From Massilibacteroides sp. (lineage in GTDB: Bacteria; Bacteroidota; Bacteroidia; Bacteroidales; Tannerellaceae), in assembly GCA_028708075.1 (NCBI GenBank), contig JAQVZS010000002.1:49697-113696 (forward strand): a DNA stretch of 64,000 nucleotides, written 5' to 3'. The position numbers and the translations under genes were made by a program. Of the stretch, positions 35,863-46,040 are shown in pieces (position 1 is the first letter of the stretch; each line of letters begins with the position of its first letter). The notes beneath the pieces are model-generated. The model was not told where the DNA came from. It saw only the letters and a program-made list of their open reading frames with translations, and searched no databases.

Positions 35863-38688
35863 ATGATGCACAAAGTATTGTTTGGAATTGTTTTCCTGTT
35901 TTCTTTTTCATTTTTTGGGGCAGCTCAGTATGTACAGTTGCCGCTCGATCCGCAAATTGATTACGGAAAATTAGACAATGGGCTGACGTATTATATTCGT
36001 AAAAACGAACAGCCTCTACAACGTGCTGAATTCTATTTAGTGCAACGTACAGGTTCTCTTCAAGAGGAAGAGATTCAGCGCGGGCTTGCCCATATACTCG
36101 AACATATGGCTTTTAACGGGAGTGCCCATTTCCCGGGAGAAGGAGTCGATCGATATTTGGAAAGTATAGGGTTGAAAAGTGGAGAAAACCTGAATGCGTA
36201 TACTACTTTTGATGAAACTGTATTCATGATTATGAATGCTCCGGTTTTTCGTAAAGGAATTGTTGATTCTTGTCTTCTAATCCTCCGGGATATTTCCTCC
36301 GGACTGCTACTGGAAGATGAGGAAATTGAAAAAGAGAGAGCCGTGATCCGGGAAGAATGGAGATCTGGACAGGATGCGAATGCCCGGCTAACAGAGCAGC
36401 AATTTCCCGTTTTGTTGGCTGGCAGCAAGTACGCTGAAAGACTGCCGATCGGACGGATCGACGTAATCGAGAAGTTTACACCCGAGGATCTCAGGGCGTA
36501 TTACCGAAAATGGTATCGTCCGGATTTACAAGCTGTGGTGGTTGTGGGCGACGTGGACACGGTTTATGTCCGGAAGCAAATAGAAGCCTTGTTCGGAGAA
36601 ATTTCGGTTTTGGCAAATCCGGGGGAAAGAAAAAAGGAATTTGTCCCGGATCAACCTTCGCCTGCCGTCGTTATAGCCAAAGATAAAGAAGCACCGGGTT
36701 ATATTGTGAATTTGTTTTTCCCGTATGAGAAATTGGCTGATTCGTTATATGCTTCTGTTGAAGGGATACGGACAGATTATTTGCAAACAGTAGTGTCCTC
36801 GCTGTTGAATGAACGGTTGGATGAAAAATTATATGTGTCTAATCCTCCTTTTGTGTTTGCACAATCTTCTATTGGAAATTACATGGGGACGCAAACCAAA
36901 TCGGCCTGGAGTATCGCGGCGATCGCAGAGGAAGGCAGAGTGGATTCGACCTTATTGGTCCTTGCTCAGGAAACGGAGCGTGTAAACCGATTTGGCTTTA
37001 CCTTTTCGGAATGCGAACGGATGAAGGTAAACGTACTTAAATATTATGAAAGCCTTTATTTGGAAAGAGATAATGAAGAGAATGCGACTTACGCGGAATC
37101 CTACGTTGCGCATTTTACAAACGGAGGGTATTTGCCGTCGATCGAAACTGAATACGATTTGGTCAGTCGTATCGCAGAAGAAACAACCGTAGAAGATATC
37201 AATATTTTTGCGCGTGCTATATTGAGTCGGCGTAACCAGGCTATTATTTCGCTTACTGGTCCCGATAAGAACGATTTGGACATTTATCCGGAGAAGTCCG
37301 CTTTGTTGGATATATTTGAAAGCGTAGCCGACAGGAAATTACTGCCTTATCAGGAAAACGATTCGTTGCCGCCTTTGCTGGCAGCGATTCCGGTTCCGGG
37401 AGAAATTGTGAAAGAAGACGTTGACACGTTATTTCATGCGCTTCACTTAACTCTTGGTAATGGTGTTCAGGTTGTGGCGAAACAGACTTCGTTTAAAGAA
37501 GATGAAATTGTCGTTTCCGGTACCAGTCCCGGAGGGAGTACCTTGTTTGACAAAAAAGACAGTCATAATCTGAAGGTTTTAACGGATGTGGTTTCGCTCG
37601 GAGGATTGGGTGAACATTCTGCAACGGATATCGGACGGATTTTGGCTGGGAAAAATGTTTCTTGCTCCATTTCTTTAGATGAAAACAGTGAGAGTGTCGG
37701 GGGGTATGCGTCGGTGTCCGATTTGCGCACGCTTTTTGAATTGATTCATTTGCATTTCGTTCGTTCCAGAGAAGATGATGAGGCTTTTTCTTCGTATTGC
37801 ACCCGGCTAAGTGCGCAACTGAAGAATCTTGATTTGAATCCGATGGTGGCATTCGGCGATTCGTTAACGGTGGCACTATACGGCAATAATCCTTTGGTGA
37901 TGCGAATCACCGAAGAAGAGATAAAGCGATTGGATTATAAGCGTATTTTGGCAATGTATGAAGAACGTTTCGCAGACGCTTCTGATTTTGTTTTTACCAT
38001 TGTCGGCAGTTTTCAATTGGACACTGTCCGTGCGCTTGCAAAAGAATATCTGGCGACGTTACCTGTCTTGCCGCGGATTGAACAGGGCAATGAAAAAGCA
38101 CTTGTCCCTTATAGAAAAGGGGTATTTCGTAATGTATTCCGTAAAAAGATGGAAACGCCCAAGGCTTCCATTGTTCATTATTATCATGGCAATACCGAAT
38201 ACAATTTAAAAAATATCCTTTCCGCGAATATTCTGACACAGTTGCTTGATTTGGTATATATGGAGAAAGTAAGAAAAGACGAAGGGGGTTCTTATGGGGT
38301 CAGTTCATTGGCTCGTTTGTTTGCGTTCCCCAAAGGACGCATCACCTTGCAAATCTTTTACGATACGGATCCGAGTAAATGGCAACAAATCGATTCGATC
38401 GTTCAATCGGAATTACATCAATTGATTGTTCAAGTTCCCCGAAATGAAGATATTGCCAAAATAAAAAAGAATCTGATAAAAACTTACGAGGAAAACAGAA
38501 CAAATAATATTTACTGGTTGAGCGTCATAGACAATTATTATTTTAGTTCTTTTGATTCACACTCCAATTATTTACAAACGTTAGAACGTATTACAGCAAA
38601 GGACATTTCTGATTTGGTAAGGAAAATACAGTCTCAAAACAATGACATCGAAATTGTTTTATTGCCAGAGGAATCGGTCAATAAATGA
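35863..38688 (+). CDS. M16 family zinc metalloprotease (two-repeat)
   Basis: 941 residues with a signal peptide ending FFGAAQ. The N-terminal repeat holds the inverted zinc site HILEH (H77, E80, H81) and the third ligand E158 in the EIEKERAVIREEW helix. The C-terminal half repeats the fold without the metal motif (about 520-900), as in pitrilysin-type and PqqL-like enzymes. It is probably periplasmic and degrades peptides. Family members in Bacteroidota are close to the PqqL group. It converges with the CHR transporter gene and overlaps it by 11 bp at the 3' ends. Confidence 0.92.
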   Translation: MMHKVLFGIVFLFSFSFFGAAQYVQLPLDPQIDYGKLDNGLTYYIRKNEQPLQRAEFYLVQRTGSLQEEEIQRGLAHILEHMAFNGSAHFPGEGVDRYLESIGLKSGENLNAYTTFDETVFMIMNAPVFRKGIVDSCLLILRDISSGLLLEDEEIEKERAVIREEWRSGQDANARLTEQQFPVLLAGSKYAERLPIGRIDVIEKFTPEDLRAYYRKWYRPDLQAVVVVGDVDTVYVRKQIEALFGEISVLANPGERKKEFVPDQPSPAVVIAKDKEAPGYIVNLFFPYEKLADSLYASVEGIRTDYLQTVVSSLLNERLDEKLYVSNPPFVFAQSSIGNYMGTQTKSAWSIAAIAEEGRVDSTLLVLAQETERVNRFGFTFSECERMKVNVLKYYESLYLERDNEENATYAESYVAHFTNGGYLPSIETEYDLVSRIAEETTVEDINIFARAILSRRNQAIISLTGPDKNDLDIYPEKSALLDIFESVADRKLLPYQENDSLPPLLAAIPVPGEIVKEDVDTLFHALHLTLGNGVQVVAKQTSFKEDEIVVSGTSPGGSTLFDKKDSHNLKVLTDVVSLGGLGEHSATDIGRILAGKNVSCSISLDENSESVGGYASVSDLRTLFELIHLHFVRSREDDEAFSSYCTRLSAQLKNLDLNPMVAFGDSLTVALYGNNPLVMRITEEEIKRLDYKRILAMYEERFADASDFVFTIVGSFQLDTVRALAKEYLATLPVLPRIEQGNEKALVPYRKGVFRNVFRKKMETPKASIVHYYHGNTEYNLKNILSANILTQLLDLVYMEKVRKDEGGSYGVSSLARLFAFPKGRITLQIFYDTDPSKWQQIDSIVQSELHQLIVQVPRNEDIAKIKKNLIKTYEENRTNNIYWLSVIDNYYFSSFDSHSNYLQTLERITAKDISDLVRKIQSQNNDIEIVLLPEESVNK

Positions 38689-39226
38689 TCAATCCGACTA
38701 AAGAGGCGATCAGAATTGTCAGGATAGGATGTACCTTGAATTTCCAAGTGGCCATAAAGGCCGCGATAAAAATCAGAATACTCTTATAATCGATGAAGTT
38801 CTCGCTGTTCATTAACATCAGGGCTGCCGCGGCAATAAGTCCGACGGTAGCCGGACGAAGTCCAAGAAAGGCTGCCGCGACATATCTGTTCGATCGGAAC
38901 TTAGCATAGGAAACAGAAATCAACAACACAAGGAACAAAGAAGGAAGACAAACGGCAACCGTCGCAATTACAGAGCCCCATATTCCCATCGTATGCGAAT
39001 AACCCGCATTTTGTACGGCTGTGAAGCCGACATACGTCGCGCTGTTGATCGCTATTGGGCCGGGGGTCATTTGAGAAACCGCTACAATATCAGTAAATTC
39101 CTGTGATGTTACCCAATGATAATTATCGACAGCTTCCCGTTGAATCAAGGATAACATCGCGTAACCTCCTCCGAAACCGAATAACCCGATTTTAAAATAA
39201 ACGAAGAACAATTGCCAATAGATCAT
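38678..39226 (-). CDS. single-domain CHR (chromate-type) transporter, second of pair
   Basis: 182 residues, one CHR domain. FKIGLFGFGGGYAMLSLIQREAVDNYHWV is the CHR signature, followed by MTPGPIAINSATYVGF and five or six membrane segments. Short-chain CHR proteins function as pairs that together equal one long ChrA; they export chromate in some organisms, while the natural substrate elsewhere is unproven. It overlaps the first CHR gene by 4 bp. Both follow porN directly. Confidence 0.9.
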   Translation of the reverse strand: MIYWQLFFVYFKIGLFGFGGGYAMLSLIQREAVDNYHWVTSQEFTDIVAVSQMTPGPIAINSATYVGFTAVQNAGYSHTMGIWGSVIATVAVCLPSLFLVLLISVSYAKFRSNRYVAAAFLGLRPATVGLIAAAALMLMNSENFIDYKSILIFIAAFMATWKFKVHPILTILIASLVGLIIY

Positions 39227-39759
39227 TTTAACCTCCTGTTCATGCGTAAATCATATAAAATTCCACCTAATGCGGCGGCTAAGATCACATAAACGGGAGA
39301 TACTCCAAATAACCAGATTAACACAGCGGAAATAAGTGGAATAAGGAATACGGCTCCTTTCAATTTTAATTTCATCGCCGTTACTAAACAAGGTACGGCG
39401 ATAAGAGCTACCGTAGCAGGACGTAAAGCTTTAAACGCTTTTTCCACCCAACTATTCTCTGTAAACTGAGTAAAAAACAATGCGATAGATAAAATGATCA
39501 CAAAAGACGGAAGAACCGAACCGAACATACTTACGATTGCGCCGGGAATTTTCCGTAAGCGATAACCGATAAAGATAGAAATGTTTATGGCAAACGCGCC
39601 CGGAAGCGATTGAGCTACCGCAAAAAGATCGATAAACTCTTTTTCGTCCATCCAGCCATGTCCGACTACTTCACGTTGAATTAGAGGAAGCATGGCATAA
39701 CCTCCGCCAATAGTGAAAGCTCCAATTTTAAAAAATGTAAGAAATAGCGTCCAATACAT
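39223..39759 (-). CDS. single-domain CHR (chromate-type) transporter, first of pair
   Basis: 178 residues with FKIGAFTIGGGYAMLPLIQREVV and SLPGAFAINISIFIGYRL, the same signature blocks as its partner. The two share the fold but differ in sequence, as expected for paired antiparallel subunits. It begins 2 bp after the porN stop, so it is very probably part of the T9SS operon transcript. Substrate not determined; chromate is the family name rather than a demonstrated cargo here. Confidence 0.9.
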   Translation of the reverse strand: MYWTLFLTFFKIGAFTIGGGYAMLPLIQREVVGHGWMDEKEFIDLFAVAQSLPGAFAINISIFIGYRLRKIPGAIVSMFGSVLPSFVIILSIALFFTQFTENSWVEKAFKALRPATVALIAVPCLVTAMKLKLKGAVFLIPLISAVLIWLFGVSPVYVILAAALGGILYDLRMNRRLK

Positions 39760-39761
39760 AT

Positions 39762-40808
39762 TTATCGTCTTCCCCGTATACTACGGACGGGGGCACTTTT
39801 TTCTGCTTTTGGAGTTTTCATTTTTTTCGCTTCTTGCGTTGAAGACGCCCGGGATGCACGTGAAGAAGATTTCTTTCCTGATTTTGTTTTCACCTCTTCT
39901 GCTACAGCCGTATCCGGTTGAAGATACAAAGATTGCTCGAAAGCCACTAACTGCGATTCAATGCGTCCCTGTTCTCTTTTTAATGAGTCGGGAGTCGGGC
40001 AGTATTCCACCAGCGAATGATTCATCAGATTTTCAGTTTTGACGATTTCGCCATCATACATCCGACGACGGAAATAATCGTCGATCGTAAATGTTTTCGC
40101 ATTGTTTGTATTCGACGTCATTATATAATTGTTCCGGATATATGGGCGGATATTTTCATAAGGTAGCCAAAACATCGGGCGGCGTTCTTCGCCTAAATCT
40201 CCGGTCGAAAACAAAATAGGACAGATCGCGAGAATCTTAATATCGAATACGGAATTATTCTGGTCGAAATACCAAGCTTCTTTGACATAATACGATCGGA
40301 CGTCAGCAGAAGGGATGTCACTTTCATTGATTATCAGAGACGTATCTCCTTTAGTCCCAGGGACTTCTTCATAGAAAATATAAAAACGATCGAGCAAATC
40401 TTTATTAAAGCTTATTTTATGTTCATCAGAGAAATCTTCGTAATCGCCCAAGTATTCGTAGGCGTCCACCCGGTTTTCACTAAGCGCTTGAAAGATGGTA
40501 GAAAAGAAATTCACGTTTCCGTTGATCGGTCGAAGCGGATAATACAATGGTGCGTTCTGTTCTTTGGTCAGATCTATTTCACGGTAAATAACACGCATCC
40601 AGCGGGCATTGCCGATTTCTTGCGTTAACCGTTCATTCATATCCTGCGCACGGACAGTAAGTTCGGGGAGTGAAGATTCTTTTTCTTCCGTCCGTTCGCC
40701 TCGTTCGAACCGGGGCGTTCTGCGTTCCTGTTGCGTTTCTTGTGCCTGCACGGTGTTCAGTGCGAAAAGCACATTAATTAGGGTAATGATGCAAAACAAG
40801 CGTTTCAT
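39762..40808 (-). CDS. porN: type IX secretion system protein PorN/GldN
   Basis: 348 residues with a signal peptide ending VQAQ. The GldN core is recognisable: ARWMRVIYREIDLTKEQNAPLYYPLRP and FFSTIFQALSENRVDAYEY, then the FFRRRMYDGEIVKTENL block. PorN forms the periplasmic ring with the lipoprotein PorK under the outer membrane. The C-terminal 45 residues are Lys/Ser-rich and low complexity. It follows porM by 14 bp; the CHR genes follow it. Confidence 0.95.
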   Translation of the reverse strand: MKRLFCIITLINVLFALNTVQAQETQQERRTPRFERGERTEEKESSLPELTVRAQDMNERLTQEIGNARWMRVIYREIDLTKEQNAPLYYPLRPINGNVNFFSTIFQALSENRVDAYEYLGDYEDFSDEHKISFNKDLLDRFYIFYEEVPGTKGDTSLIINESDIPSADVRSYYVKEAWYFDQNNSVFDIKILAICPILFSTGDLGEERRPMFWLPYENIRPYIRNNYIMTSNTNNAKTFTIDDYFRRRMYDGEIVKTENLMNHSLVEYCPTPDSLKREQGRIESQLVAFEQSLYLQPDTAVAEEVKTKSGKKSSSRASRASSTQEAKKMKTPKAEKSAPVRSIRGRR

Positions 40809-40822
40809 ATTTTTATCTACTC

Positions 40823-42391
40823 TTAATTTACGATTACTTCAATTGGCGACAAAGTACGTTCTATACCGTCTGGCCCCTTAGCGACCACACGAGAAATATA
40901 GAAACGTTTACCTCTTGCCAGATTACGTATCTTGGTTTTTTGTCCGGCTGTGAACATTGTTCCTTGCGAGACTTCGGGAATGGCATTTCCCATCGAATCG
41001 AAGAACGTCAACTCAAAACGGAGAACATTATATTCCACATTGAGTAAATCGTCGTCGATTGCCGCCAAAATGCCGTCGGCCGCGATTAAATCTCTTTTCA
41101 TAATAGTTCCTCCCTTAAAACGGCGAGCGTTTCCATTCACATCTTTATATTCAATATAAGGTGACGGATCCGGCAAAGCCCGCACACGAAAAACAGACTT
41201 AGCCATCTCGATATGACGTCCGTCGGCCATTTTCGCATTTACGGAAACAACGGCTTCCGTTCCTACTTTGGTCGGACGGGCATACCAAATGTCACCTTCC
41301 CTAACAAGCGTTCCGTTCGTCATTGTAGCGGAAACATTTCCGCTTGCGATTCCGGGAACTGCAATCCGGATCGGATTGGTATAACCGGCATATAGAACAT
41401 TCATTAAAGTCGGAGCGACAGTCGCTGTCGGTTCCGTTACGAAATATTCACTCTCAAAATTATGTCGCGCGATTGTTCCGTCGTTGTTCGGCATTTCGAT
41501 GTATCCTTTTACTGGAAAAGTACCCGAACTTGAAGCCGTAACAGTATAAACCCCTTTGTTTTCGTAAGAAAGTTCATTCCCGTTCACAAAAATAGCCGGA
41601 CGTTTTGTCGAATCCACCGCTGAGAGAACGATACTGGCTTTGTATTGCCCGCCACGCATCACAACCTGACTTTCCGGTATTACCTGCGCACGGATTTGAT
41701 TCACCCGGTAGTCGCCGATATCTACGCTGTTCAATAAATTGGCTAAAACTTCACCTTCTGCCGAGCGGATATCATTTTGTAATTTAGTCAATATTGTGAC
41801 GGCTGCCACTACCGGCATATTCTCAAACATTGCCACTTCCCAAGAAGGTGTGTTGTTTCCTTTACGTTTAGGAGGAATCGTGCTGAGGTTTGCCTCGAGT
41901 AGCTTGGTTTTTTCCGGATCCGCGATCATATCCGCCATCATTTCCCGGTACGTGTCCACCGCTTCACGCAGTTTTTTCCCTTCGCCGATAATCGGAGCAA
42001 GCATAACATGCGAAGACGCTTCAATATTATCTTGTCGCCTGATGTTGTTCACGTCGCCGTCCTTTCCGTCTGCCTGTTTGACGATTTTTTCTTTTAATGT
42101 CTGGATATAATTAAAAAGCTTATCCGACTCTTTTTGTACCAATTGCCCCTTTTCGTACCATTCCTTTACCTTTTCCGGATTATTCCGGTAGTAAGCTTCA
42201 AGGTCGCCTGCCACAATTTCGTTGCGGCGGGTAGTATTATTTATAGAGGTTCGCATACTATCCTCCACTAGTACGAATCCGTCTAGAACTTCCGTCGAGA
42301 TGCTTAACGCCATCATTGCAATGAAGACGATGTACATTAGATTGATCATCTTCTGACGTGGAGAATTAGGTTTGTTAGCTACTCCTGCCAT
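40823..42391 (-). CDS. porM: type IX secretion motor/shaft protein PorM/GldM
   Basis: 522 residues. A short cytoplasmic start ([15 protein letters not shown]) leads to a single membrane helix at about 18-36 and a long periplasmic part of four domains; the [21 protein letters not shown] and final [17 protein letters not shown] segments match GldM/PorM. With PorL it forms the rotary motor that converts proton-motive force into movement reaching the PorKN ring. It lies 35 bp downstream of porL. Confidence 0.95.
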   Translation of the reverse strand: MAGVANKPNSPRQKMINLMYIVFIAMMALSISTEVLDGFVLVEDSMRTSINNTTRRNEIVAGDLEAYYRNNPEKVKEWYEKGQLVQKESDKLFNYIQTLKEKIVKQADGKDGDVNNIRRQDNIEASSHVMLAPIIGEGKKLREAVDTYREMMADMIADPEKTKLLEANLSTIPPKRKGNNTPSWEVAMFENMPVVAAVTILTKLQNDIRSAEGEVLANLLNSVDIGDYRVNQIRAQVIPESQVVMRGGQYKASIVLSAVDSTKRPAIFVNGNELSYENKGVYTVTASSSGTFPVKGYIEMPNNDGTIARHNFESEYFVTEPTATVAPTLMNVLYAGYTNPIRIAVPGIASGNVSATMTNGTLVREGDIWYARPTKVGTEAVVSVNAKMADGRHIEMAKSVFRVRALPDPSPYIEYKDVNGNARRFKGGTIMKRDLIAADGILAAIDDDLLNVEYNVLRFELTFFDSMGNAIPEVSQGTMFTAGQKTKIRNLARGKRFYISRVVAKGPDGIERTLSPIEVIVN

Positions 42392-42426
42392 ATTTTTGTT
42401 TTGTTTTTACGCTTTTTATCTCAGGT

Positions 42427-43404
42427 TTATCGTTCGGTCTGCGGATTAGGATTGTTGGTATAGGGATGTTGATAGGTTCCCGGATTGGGGGCGCTATACA
42501 TATTTACGGTCATTGCCTGCAATAAACGGCCGTATACTTGATTTAACTGAGCTAATTGTTGCGCCATCTTTTCCGTTTCGTTACGGAATACGGAACTGTC
42601 CACAATGGAACCGTCATATAAATCCTTAATACGGTTCAGTCCGCTGTTTATCCGCTCGATCGTTTCGATCTGCGAACTGATACTCTTCAATTGGATTTCG
42701 TAAATTGTATTTAGGCCGGAAATATTCCGGTTCAACATTTCCATTTGCTGAACATATCCGCGCGAATGCTGATTGATTCCATCGGAATTATCCGTGATGC
42801 TCTTATACGAGTTTAATAATGTATCTGATACATTCGTTAGCGAAGAAGTTACATTACTGAACTGTTCCATTCGTTCCGACATCGTGGAAAGTTGTTCCAG
42901 ATATTTTTGCGTGGCTTCCGTCAATTCGGCCATTTTGGAAATCTGATCTGCCGCGCCGCTCAGTTTGCGGATGCTGTCCGAAAGATTCTTCGTGTCTTTT
43001 TCCGAAACATCCAGTGGCCCCAGACCAGCCTGATGAGCGACATTTCCCATATTCACATGAACACCGTTTCCGTTCGTCTCTTCCGCAAGATGTTCGCCGT
43101 TCTGTTGAACTCCAAATCCGGCTGGACGGTCCATCGGGTTTTTCGATTTAAGCACGGGAAAAACTTCTTCCCATTGATAATCCATCGATGGTTTTTCAAA
43201 ACCGAAGACAAAGAATACGAGAAATTCTGTAATCATACCCGCCGCCAGCATCCAGTCGCCGTAAGGTAAATGTAACAGTTTGAACATCGCTCCGAGGATA
43301 ACCACCGCAGCACCCCAACTGTAGAAAAAGTTTAACACCCGCTTTCCTTTATCGCTGGCGAGGAACATTTCTATTCTGTTTTTATATCTTCTATACTTTC
43401 CCAT
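42427..43404 (-). CDS. porL: type IX secretion motor protein PorL/GldL
   Basis: 325 residues. Two membrane helices at about 24-45 and 50-69 contain the charged residues expected of the motor: K42, H45, D50 and E60, the last matching the conserved membrane glutamate of GldL/PorL thought to handle protons. The cytoplasmic remainder is a helical, coiled-coil-prone region with a Gln/Asn-rich end. Together with PorM it energises T9SS export. Confidence 0.95.
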   Translation of the reverse strand: MGKYRRYKNRIEMFLASDKGKRVLNFFYSWGAAVVILGAMFKLLHLPYGDWMLAAGMITEFLVFFVFGFEKPSMDYQWEEVFPVLKSKNPMDRPAGFGVQQNGEHLAEETNGNGVHVNMGNVAHQAGLGPLDVSEKDTKNLSDSIRKLSGAADQISKMAELTEATQKYLEQLSTMSERMEQFSNVTSSLTNVSDTLLNSYKSITDNSDGINQHSRGYVQQMEMLNRNISGLNTIYEIQLKSISSQIETIERINSGLNRIKDLYDGSIVDSSVFRNETEKMAQQLAQLNQVYGRLLQAMTVNMYSAPNPGTYQHPYTNNPNPQTER

Positions 43405-43455
43405 ATTTTATTGAAGTATTTTTTCTTTTTGAATTATGATTGCTTACTGGATTTA

Positions 43456-44877
43456 TTATTTTCCTTTCGAACGAGAGAATCCTACCTGTGTCCGTGCGCA
43501 ACGAAAACCGATGTACGAGCGTGTTTCATTTTGATATTCAAAAGTACGCATGTCGGACCGGATAAATTGAGAAACGTCTTTCCACGAACCACCACGCACA
43601 ACTTTCTTTTTCATGTCGTACGGATCTTCTTTTGCTGCGTTATAGCGCAGATCCGGATTCATGTCGTTCATCTGGCTCGGCCCGGATTCGGTATAAGCTG
43701 TAGAAGTCCATTCCGAAACATTACCAGCCATGTCATATAATCCGAATTCATTTGGAGAAAAAGAACCTACGCGAGAAGAAATCAGATGGCCGTCTTCTGT
43801 GTAATTCCCTTTTCCGGGTTTGAAATTAGCAAAGAAACATCCTTTTCCACTTTTCAGCTCGTCGGTTGCCCAAGGGTATTTATTCTCATTCTTGCCGGTG
43901 CGCGCAGCATATTCCCATTCTCCTTCTGTCGGGAGACGGAACGGTTCGATAACTTGTCCCGGAGGCAAGTTTATGGATTCTTTATACAAATTCGTTCGCC
44001 ATACACAATAGGCCGTCGCCTGTTCCCACGAAACGCCAACTACGGGATAATCATCATAACCAGGATGCGTAAAATACATTCGCATGTACGGTTCGTTGTA
44101 CGCATTATTAAAATCGTTCACCCAACAAGTTTCGTCCGGATAAATATTGACGATACGTGTATGCAGAAAGTCAGAATAACCGCTTAACGGGCGGGTAATT
44201 GTCTCATTGACTATATTTCCTTCGTCGTTAAAATAAGCCGTATCTTTAGAAATCATGACGACTTCGTTTGGATTCACCACGATGTCGGTATTTCGTACCC
44301 GGTCGTATGGGTCAAAACGATGCTTTCTTAAAGCTGCCGACGTATAATCGTACCATTCGTATTTATAATTCATTTGTTTTTCGTCCAAACGCTTCTCTCC
44401 CGTTACTGGATGAACATAATAAACACTTTCAATTGCCCTGATCTCATCCTCGTTCGCTCGCTTCCAGGGAATAGGCCGGCTCCAGTCCAAATGCGGAGTG
44501 ACCGGTTCGCCGTAACGATCTTCCGTTATTTTAAACAGGTCGTTACCGCCATAAGCCGGATCTGCCAGGCGTTCGCGAATGATCGAGTCGCGCACCCAAT
44601 AAAGAAACTGACGGTATTTAGCGTTCGTTACTTCAGTTTCATCCATCCAAAAGGCATCAAATGAAACTCCTTTTGTTTCAGGCATAATTCCCCACAGGGA
44701 ATCTTTGTCGGACGGCCCCATTTCAAAGGATCCTCTTTTTATCAGCACCATGCCGTACGGTGCAGGTTCGTTGATCGCTACCGTTCTGACACCTATTACT
44801 TCTCCGCTCCCCATCATAGATCTTCCACAAGAAGACAACAAGGTTATTGTTATCAGTGCTATTAATACTTTTTTCAT
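43456..44877 (-). CDS. porK: type IX secretion lipoprotein PorK/GldK
   Basis: 473 residues. Lipoprotein signal with C17 (LLSSC). The body is a formylglycine-generating-enzyme (SUMF1)-like fold, with FEMGPSDKDSLWG, FWMDETEVTNAKYRQFL, PVVGVSWEQATAYCVWR, RLPTEGEWEYAAR, FGLYDMAGNVSEW and VVRGGSW; in GldK/PorK the fold is structural rather than catalytic. PorK anchors the PorKN ring to the outer membrane. It starts 3 bp after porP. Confidence 0.96.
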   Translation of the reverse strand: MKKVLIALITITLLSSCGRSMMGSGEVIGVRTVAINEPAPYGMVLIKRGSFEMGPSDKDSLWGIMPETKGVSFDAFWMDETEVTNAKYRQFLYWVRDSIIRERLADPAYGGNDLFKITEDRYGEPVTPHLDWSRPIPWKRANEDEIRAIESVYYVHPVTGEKRLDEKQMNYKYEWYDYTSAALRKHRFDPYDRVRNTDIVVNPNEVVMISKDTAYFNDEGNIVNETITRPLSGYSDFLHTRIVNIYPDETCWVNDFNNAYNEPYMRMYFTHPGYDDYPVVGVSWEQATAYCVWRTNLYKESINLPPGQVIEPFRLPTEGEWEYAARTGKNENKYPWATDELKSGKGCFFANFKPGKGNYTEDGHLISSRVGSFSPNEFGLYDMAGNVSEWTSTAYTESGPSQMNDMNPDLRYNAAKEDPYDMKKKVVRGGSWKDVSQFIRSDMRTFEYQNETRSYIGFRCARTQVGFSRSKGK

Positions 44878-44880
44878 ATA

Positions 44881-45822
44881 CTATAATATGCGTACACTTT
44901 TATGCTTGTTTTTACCAGTCTTTGTCTTTTTTAACTTCAACTTATACCTGATCATCAATTCGTGGCTTCCATGACTGCCTTTCAATATCGGTGTTGTTGG
45001 AAAATCGTAGGCGTAACCGACTTGCACATTTCCCAAATTCGCTCCGAGTAAAAAAACAATCGATTCGTTTATCCGCCACGACAATCCTCCGTTAAACATT
45101 TTATTATACACCAAACGTCCGGTTATATCCGCTTGAAAAGAACGTGTGTCCGTCTTCAGAAAAACAGAAGGCTGCAATTCATACAACGGGTTCCTTGATT
45201 GAATATTGTATCCACTTACCAAATTATACGAACTGGCAATATAGGTATAAACATTTTCGTCCAGCATTAATTCGGGTTCGGTTACGTGCATGGCTCCCAT
45301 ACCGAAATAAAAATTTTTCCGGCTATAATATACCCCTGCGTTGACGTCGAGTGCCATGGCTTCCACAAGTGTGTTTGGAATTGCTGGATCTGTTTCGGCT
45401 GTACTTTCTGAAGGATAATAGACACCTGTTCCGTCGAATGATTGATTAACGATTCCCAATTGAAGTCCGAGAGAAATAACACCTCCGAACAATTTATGCT
45501 TGTAGGCATATTGTCCGGAAACATGCGTATTTTGGAAAAGGCCGATGCTTTCCGTGAACAGAATTGCACCTACTCCGTGCTCCATCTCTCCTATTCGTAA
45601 AGGCATATCGGCCGAGACAAAAAACGATTTGGGAGCTCCTTCTATTCCGACCCATTGTTGGCGATGAATCCCGAACAGGTTCAAATCACCTCCAACTCCT
45701 GCATACGCCGGATTGTAATAGCCCATAGCCATAAAATACTGGCTGAACTGGGCGTCATATTGCGCCCGCGCTGCAGTCGATATAAAAAGGAATAATAGTA
45801 TGCTATGAACAATTCTCTTCAT
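44881..45822 (-). CDS. porP: PorP/SprF family T9SS outer-membrane protein
   Basis: 313 residues from ATG 45822 (a GTG lies one codon before at 45825). Signal peptide ends ARAQ. The mature start YDAQFSQYFMAMGYYNPAYAGVGGDLNLF is the PorP/SprF signature and the rest is a predicted outer-membrane beta-barrel ending in basic residues (KTGKNKHKSVRIL). It is the first gene of the por operon, as in P. gingivalis. No TAnnTTTG element was found in the 150 bp upstream, unlike most genes here. Confidence 0.95.
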   Translation of the reverse strand: MKRIVHSILLFLFISTAARAQYDAQFSQYFMAMGYYNPAYAGVGGDLNLFGIHRQQWVGIEGAPKSFFVSADMPLRIGEMEHGVGAILFTESIGLFQNTHVSGQYAYKHKLFGGVISLGLQLGIVNQSFDGTGVYYPSESTAETDPAIPNTLVEAMALDVNAGVYYSRKNFYFGMGAMHVTEPELMLDENVYTYIASSYNLVSGYNIQSRNPLYELQPSVFLKTDTRSFQADITGRLVYNKMFNGGLSWRINESIVFLLGANLGNVQVGYAYDFPTTPILKGSHGSHELMIRYKLKLKKTKTGKNKHKSVRIL

Positions 45823-46040
45823 CACTTATTATAAATACAACGCGTTTTCCGTACATATTATTACAAAAACGAAAGAAAAAATAAGAAATTGTATTGTTAT
45901 CCTTTTATAAAACAAAGAGAAAAAACGAAAAACGTGAAAGATGCATTATAAGAAATAACAGATTTTGCTTATTAGAACGAATATTCAAAAAAAAGAACGG
46001 ACATCGTGAATTTTTTTATTGTTCCCGGATGTATCCAAAC

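Noticed and set aside
38678..39759. CHR genes as a chromate-resistance determinant
   Set aside because: No chrB/chrC or metal-resistance context; the genes are embedded in a secretion operon, so the substrate is left open.
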